The notes below the pieces were generated by a model that made no database searches, had not been told where the DNA came from, and was given only the letters and a program-made list of their open reading frames with translations. From DATJPR01 sp035506295 (GTDB taxonomy: Bacteria > Bacteroidota > Ignavibacteria > UBA10030 > UBA6906), in the NCBI GenBank assembly GCA_035506295.1, contig DATJPR010000066.1, forward strand, positions 1-8,687: a DNA stretch of 8,687 bases, written 5' to 3'. The number at the start of each line of letters is the position of its first letter. Position 1 is the first letter of the stretch. Positions 5,115 through 8,687 of this stretch are shown one piece after another. The translations under genes and the position numbers were made by a program.

Positions 5115-5507
5115 TCAGCGTTTCGAGAACTGGAATCTTTTGCGCGCCTTCCGCTGGCCGTACTTTTTTCGTTCGACCATGCGGGGGTCGCGTGTAAGCA
5201 GGCCGGCAGTGCGCAGCGCAGCACGATGGTCTTCGCTGATCGTCACCAGCGCCCGCGCGATGCTCAGACTTATGGCGCCGGCCTGACCGGTCGGTCCGCC
5301 TCCCTCGACCCTGATCGCGACATCGTACTTCCCTGCTGTTTCCGTCACCTGCATCGGCGTGAGGACGGCCTGTCGCAGCGTCTCAATCGGGAAGTATTGC
5401 TCCAGCGGGCGCTTGTTGACCGTGATGGCTCCGCTTCCTGCAGTGAGCGTAACGCGGGCGACGGCGGTCTTGCGGCGCCCGACACTGACGGTGTTTGTTC
5501 CAGCCAT
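5115..5507 (-). CDS. rpsI: 30S ribosomal protein S9
   Basis: The protein is 130 aa, the usual length. It has GRRKTAVARV near residue 10, the GGGPTGQAGAI loop near 69, and the conserved basic tail with DPRMVERKKYGQRKARKRF ending in SKR. That flexible tail reaches the P-site tRNA in known 30S structures, and the terminal Arg is the contacting residue. The ATG at 5507 follows AGGAG (5520-5524), which overlaps the rplM stop codon, with 12-nt spacing; this suggests translational coupling with rplM. The rplM-rpsI pairing is almost universal in bacteria. Confidence 0.97.
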   Translation of the reverse strand: MAGTNTVSVGRRKTAVARVTLTAGSGAITVNKRPLEQYFPIETLRQAVLTPMQVTETAGKYDVAIRVEGGGPTGQAGAISLSIARALVTISEDHRAALRTAGLLTRDPRMVERKKYGQRKARKRFQFSKR

Positions 5508-5522
5508 GCTCGAGTTCTACTC

Positions 5523-5972
5523 CTACAACGATGTGGTGGGAATCTTGTGAGCTTCCGGCCGCTGCGCAACGTGCGGATGGTCGGACCCGGCATACACTTT
5601 CAGCTTCCCGAAGATCTTCCGTCCGAGCTTGTTGTGCGGCAGCATTCCCTTTACCGCATGCTCGACGACGCGTTCGGGACGTTTCTTCATGATGTCCTGG
5701 AATTTTTCCCAGGTGGCGCCTCCCGGGTAGCCCGTGTAATGGAAGTATTCCTTGAGCTCGGTCCGCTTGCCGGTGAGGCGGATCTTCGCGGCGTTCACCA
5801 CGACGACGAAATCGCCCAGGTCCGCGTTCGGCGTGAACACGGGCTTGTGCTTGCCACGCAACAGGCGTGCGACTTCACTGGAGAGACGACCGAGCGTCTG
5901 TCCATCAGCATCAACGATGTGCCATTTGCGATCGACATCCGCCAGGGTAAAGAAGCGTGTCGTTTTGTCCAC
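5523..5972 (-). CDS. rplM: 50S ribosomal protein L13
   Basis: The protein is 149 aa, normal for L13. Family stretches include WHIVDADGQTLGRLSSEVA near residue 17, GDFVVVVNAAKIRLTGKR near 53, YTGYPGG near 79, ERVVEHAVKGMLPHNKLGR near 100, and DHPHVAQRP near 131. L13 is an early 23S rRNA-binding protein of the 50S subunit. The start is GTG at 5972, supported by AGGAG (5979-5983) at 6-nt spacing and by alignment of the first residues with the family. It is the first gene of the six-gene operon; the promoter at 6024-6052 would leave a leader of roughly 45 nt. It is followed 15 nt later by rpsI. Confidence 0.97.
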   Translation of the reverse strand: MDKTTRFFTLADVDRKWHIVDADGQTLGRLSSEVARLLRGKHKPVFTPNADLGDFVVVVNAAKIRLTGKRTELKEYFHYTGYPGGATWEKFQDIMKKRPERVVEHAVKGMLPHNKLGRKIFGKLKVYAGSDHPHVAQRPEAHKIPTTSL

Positions 5973-6023
5973 GGGACACTCCTGAAGAAACGATGAATTT
6001 CAAGGGAGAAAGTTCAGCTTGCT

Positions 6024-6052
6024 AATTTATCGAAAATCGGCTCAATAGTCAA
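6024..6052 (-). promoter_or_regulatory. Sigma70-like promoter of the rplM operon
   Basis: On the minus strand TTGACT (6047-6052, five of six consensus bases) is followed after exactly 17 nt by TAAATT (6024-6029, four of six). The surrounding bases are markedly A+T-richer than the genes on either side. The predicted start of transcription falls near 6017, leaving a short leader to the GTG at 5972. No terminator separates it from the ABC permease gene upstream, so readthrough from that cassette is possible. Confidence 0.7.
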
Positions 6053-6093
6053 GGAACATTCGCATTTCTGGCTTCCTCCCCCTTCAACAGGCT

Positions 6094-7290
6094 TCAGGTG
6101 CCCCGGAACAGCGTACTTTCATGCTCGAAAATCCGGGAGCACATGAACAAGCTCAATCCGGCGAGGACCAGCGATGAGAGGTAGACCTCTGCCAGCAGCC
6201 ACGGGGTGACCGTATCGGAAATAATGGCTTTCGTCGCCAGCGAGACATTCAGGATCGGCACCAGCGCCGTTGCTGAATCGAGCGAAATCCCGGGCATGAG
6301 ACCGATGAAGGCCGGGATGATGACAACGATGATCGCCGGACTGATGATGCTCTGTGCCTCCTTGTAGGAGCGTGCGACGATCGAAAGCGACAACAGGACG
6401 CCCGAGAACAAAATCGTCAGCGGGAGGAGGAGCGACAACAGGAGCACGATCGATCGTACCTGGAGAATATCCATGACGGTTTTCAGGAGTTCCGGCGGTA
6501 ATTCCCGCACCTGCACGATGCCGAGATACATGCCGATCAATGCGACCGCTGCTGTCGTGATTCCCGTTAGGATGACGACGCCCACTTTGCCCAGCAGGAT
6601 TTCCATCTTGCTTGCAGGCGACGTGAGCAGCGTTTCCAGGGTGCCGCGTTCTTTTTCTCCCGCGGCCAGGTCGATCGCCGGGTACATGCTCCCCATAAAG
6701 CAGAAGATGATGAAGAGATATGGCAGGAAGCCGCCAATCACTTCGGCAATTTTCTCTTTTGCCGATGCCACGTTCACCTCCCTCACCACGACCGGCTCAA
6801 GCAGACTCGCACTGAGGTGAAGGCTTCTAAGACGCCGCGCACGAAGGCTGTCCTCGTAGGTGGTCAGCATTGCCTTGGCCCTGCCCGTCTCGATGTCCCG
6901 TTGTTCCGTCGACTTGAAATACATCGCGACCTCGCCGCTGCCCAGGCTGTCCACCATGCGGTCGAAGTCCGGCGCAAAGGCGAAATAGGCGTCGAGGCTG
7001 TCCGCTTCGAACCGTGCCCGGGCGCTATCGAGCGGAAGATCGTCCAGAACCCTCACGCGCGGATCCTTGAGGAGCATGGTGCGGAACTCCTCCGCGTTGC
7101 GGTTCCTCATCAATCCCACCGTGAGCACGCGCGCCTTCGCCTTCTCAATCTGCGAGAACATGATGCGCGAAGAGATTCCCATGAGCAAGGGGATGAGGAC
7201 GAGCGGAATGATCAGCATGCTTACGAGCGTCCGGCGATCCCGAAGGGTGTCCTTCAGTTCTTTGCGGAAAATGACAAGGATGGTTTTCAT
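6094..7290 (-). CDS. ABC-2 type exporter permease, NatB-like
   Basis: The protein is 398 aa. The N-terminus IFRKELKDTLRDRRTL leads into a first membrane helix (about 22-43). A large, mostly polar extracytoplasmic region (about 45-185) follows, then five or so helices at about 188-208, 234-259, 279-306, 316-333 and 365-385. The motif GEKERGTLETLLTSPAS (211-227) after helix two and ARSYKEAQSIISP (306-318) are typical of NatB/YhaP-like ABC-2 permeases. The ATG at 7290 overlaps the TGA of the ATPase gene (ATGA), so the two are translationally coupled and form one transporter. NatAB of Bacillus exports Na+; the substrate here cannot be told from sequence. The stop lies 42 bp before the -35 element of the rplM promoter. 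Confidence 0.9.
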   Translation of the reverse strand: MKTILVIFRKELKDTLRDRRTLVSMLIIPLVLIPLLMGISSRIMFSQIEKAKARVLTVGLMRNRNAEEFRTMLLKDPRVRVLDDLPLDSARARFEADSLDAYFAFAPDFDRMVDSLGSGEVAMYFKSTEQRDIETGRAKAMLTTYEDSLRARRLRSLHLSASLLEPVVVREVNVASAKEKIAEVIGGFLPYLFIIFCFMGSMYPAIDLAAGEKERGTLETLLTSPASKMEILLGKVGVVILTGITTAAVALIGMYLGIVQVRELPPELLKTVMDILQVRSIVLLLSLLLPLTILFSGVLLSLSIVARSYKEAQSIISPAIIVVIIPAFIGLMPGISLDSATALVPILNVSLATKAIISDTVTPWLLAEVYLSSLVLAGLSLFMCSRIFEHESTLFRGT

Positions 7291-8054
7291 GCGGCGACCT
7301 CCTGGACACGGCGGATGAATTCTTCCTCGAGCGACGGGCTTTGCATGGAAGCGCGAAAGGCCTCGTAGGTGCCCGAGTAACAGAGTTTCCCGTTGTGCAT
7401 GATGGCAAGATCATCGCTCAGCAGGCTGACTTCGCCCATGACGTGGGTCGAGAACAGCACCGTCTTCCCCTGCGACCGGCAGGAGCGGATCAGATCGAGG
7501 ATGTGGCGCGCGGTGATGACGTCGAGGCCGACCGTCGGCTCGTCGAAGATGATCACTTCGGGATCGTGGATCATCGTGCGGGCGATCGAGACTTTCTGAC
7601 GCATGCCCGTGGAGAGCTTGCCGATCCTGCGCTGGGCAAACTCCTCGATCCCGAGAAGGGCGAACAGCTCATCGCGCCGCTGCTTGAATTTCGCCGGCGC
7701 AACATTATGGAGATCCGCGTAGTATCGGACAACCTCTTCCGGCGTCAGCCGTTCATACAGGCGCGTCGAGCCGGTGAGAAAGCCGATCTTGCTCCGCACC
7801 TCCCGGGGATGCGTTGTTGCATCGATCCCCGCAACCGTGATGGTCCCGGAGGTCGGCTTCAGAAGCGTCGCAATCATCCTGAGCGTCGTTGTTTTGCCGG
7901 CGCCGTTCGGACCGAGAAGCGAGAAGACACGGCCGGGTCTGCAGGTAAGGTTGAGGCCGGCTACCGCCTCGACCGGCGCGCGATTCATCGGCTGCTCCTT
8001 CAATTGCTGCCGGTCACGCTTGAATGTTTTCCAGAGATCCGCAACCACGATCAT
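7287..8054 (-). CDS. ABC transporter ATP-binding protein, NatA-like
   Basis: Numbered from the ATG at 8054 the protein is 255 aa. It has Walker A GPNGAGKT (48-55), signature LSTGM (147-151), Walker B VIIFDE (167-172), the D-loop segment TVGLD, and the switch His in FSTHV (204). The usual Q-loop Gln is not evident; that segment reads FLTGSTRLYERLT, as in many NatA-type ATPases. LSTGM in place of LSGGQ is also common in this subfamily. The ATG at 8054 is preferred over a TTG at 8093 because AAGGAA (8062-8067) stands 7 nt before it and the family homology begins there; the TTG would add 13 residues. It energises the permease encoded next. Confidence 0.92.
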   Translation of the reverse strand: MIVVADLWKTFKRDRQQLKEQPMNRAPVEAVAGLNLTCRPGRVFSLLGPNGAGKTTTLRMIATLLKPTSGTITVAGIDATTHPREVRSKIGFLTGSTRLYERLTPEEVVRYYADLHNVAPAKFKQRRDELFALLGIEEFAQRRIGKLSTGMRQKVSIARTMIHDPEVIIFDEPTVGLDVITARHILDLIRSCRSQGKTVLFSTHVMGEVSLLSDDLAIMHNGKLCYSGTYEAFRASMQSPSLEEEFIRRVQEVAA

Positions 8055-8093
8055 GGCAAGGTTCCTTGGCGTAGTGAGGGGAAAAAACCGCAA

Positions 8094-8687
8094 TCACTTC
8101 ACACTGCTCCCGAAGGACGAGATGTCCTCGTTCTCCAGGATGGGCGAGCGAAAACCGGAGATCGACACGGCAATCATCGCGCGGCCGATTTCCTCGAGCG
8201 TACAAACAAACCGGGGGAAGGCCTTCTTCCAGAGGGGGTAGCCCCATCCAAGCAGATGGGAAAGCAGGTAGGCACGACGCAACCCGGGGATCGGCTTGAT
8301 GAAGCCCGGTCGGAAACAAAAGACCGCTTTGAATGACATTGCCCGGAGATCATTCTCCGTCTTCCCTTTCACCCGGGCCCACATCAACCTGCCTCGCTCG
8401 GTGCTGTCCGTGCCCGCTCCTGAGACGTAGCAAAACGTCATGTCCGGATTCCGTGAGCTCAAGGCCTTCGCGGCAGCGATGGTCAGGTCATACGTGACCC
8501 TTCGATACTCCTCTTCCTTCTTCCCGACCGACGAGACACCGAGGCAGAAGAAACATGCGTTATACCCGAGGAGGCGATCGGCGATTCCCTCATAATTGAA
8601 GAAATCTTCGTGGATGATCTCCGTGAGTTTCGGATGCTGAACCTCCGATGGCCTCCGTCCGATCACGAGAACGCTTTCCACATCCGG
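8094..8687 (-). CDS. Atypical SDR / NAD-dependent epimerase-like protein (5' truncated by the window)
   Basis: The frame is open to the window edge and ends at TGA 8094-8096, giving 197 visible residues. The visible start, PDVESVLVIGRRP, is the end of the second beta strand region of a Rossmann fold, so the Gly-rich NAD(P) loop lies outside the window. CFFCLGVSSVG (45-55 of the visible part) follows the fourth strand, and YVSGAGTDST carries the SDR-type Ser (89). Where classical SDRs have YxxxK, this protein has W-A-R-V-K (103-107). The sequence resembles a small family of about 220-aa bacterial epimerase-like proteins, in which I recall this Trp as normal. The substrate is unknown. It precedes the ABC ATPase by 39 nt on the same strand, so co-transcription is plausible. 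A GTG at 8679-8681 would be an internal codon, not the start. Confidence 0.85.
   Translation of the reverse strand, partial: PDVESVLVIGRRPSEVQHPKLTEIIHEDFFNYEGIADRLLGYNACFFCLGVSSVGKKEEEYRRVTYDLTIAAAKALSSRNPDMTFCYVSGAGTDSTERGRLMWARVKGKTENDLRAMSFKAVFCFRPGFIKPIPGLRRAYLLSHLLGWGYPLWKKAFPRFVCTLEEIGRAMIAVSISGFRSPILENEDISSFGSSVK

Noticed and set aside
5067..5996. A 309-codon plus-strand open frame opposite rpsI and rplM
   Set aside because: It is antisense to two ribosomal protein genes with secure identities, and its translation shows no family motif.
6053..6093. Terminator after the ABC permease gene
   Set aside because: Only a direct repeat of GAAGCC is found; there is no inverted repeat with a T-run.
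8055..8093. A TTG start at 8093 for the ABC ATPase
   Set aside because: The ATG at 8054 has AAGGAA at 7-nt spacing and matches the family start; the extra 13 residues have no support.

Overview
The window is 8.7 kb of chromosomal, housekeeping-type DNA with a fairly high G+C content. The gene order L13-S9-S2-EF-Ts-UMP kinase-RRF, a PspC/LiaF-type membrane protein pair, and short-period repeats between genes suggest a member of the FCB group (Ignavibacteria, Chlorobi or Bacteroidota-like). This placement is inferred from gene order and protein style, not from a search.

Layout from left to right. (1) At 1-369 (+) lies the C-terminal end of DNA polymerase I. (2) Convergent with it, on the minus strand, is a two-gene membrane cassette. 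A 235-aa protein with two PspC domains (968-1675) is followed by a 170-aa six-helix LiaF-TM/DUF5668-like protein (385-897). (3) A 315-bp intergenic region (1676-1990) holds the pspC ribosome-binding site, a period-8 repeat array with two G-quadruplex motifs, an intrinsic terminator on the minus strand, and two blocks of period-7 repeats. (4) A six-gene translation operon runs on the minus strand from 5972 down to 1991: rplM, rpsI, rpsB, tsf, pyrH, frr. A good sigma70-like promoter stands upstream (6024-6052) and a terminator downstream (1865-1897), so both ends of the transcription unit are visible. The only long internal gap is the 167-nt leader before rpsB. (5) Upstream, again on the minus strand, are a NatB-like ABC-2 permease (6094-7290), its NatA-like ATPase (7287-8054, overlapping by ATGA), and the 5'-truncated end of an atypical short-chain dehydrogenase/epimerase-like protein (8094-8687).

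The operon makes two ribosomal proteins of the large/small subunit interface set, S2, the exchange factor for EF-Tu, the UMP kinase that feeds pyrimidine nucleotide synthesis, and the factor that recycles ribosomes after termination. The PspC pair probably acts at the cytoplasmic membrane in envelope-stress sensing, and the ABC pair exports an unknown substrate (Na+ in the best-known homologue).

I found no phage, insertion sequence, CRISPR array, tRNA, rRNA or defence genes, and nothing that amounts to a new multi-gene system. The least explained part is the 1676-1990 intergenic region. Next is the double-PspC protein, whose central two-helix unit resembles the units that build its neighbour.
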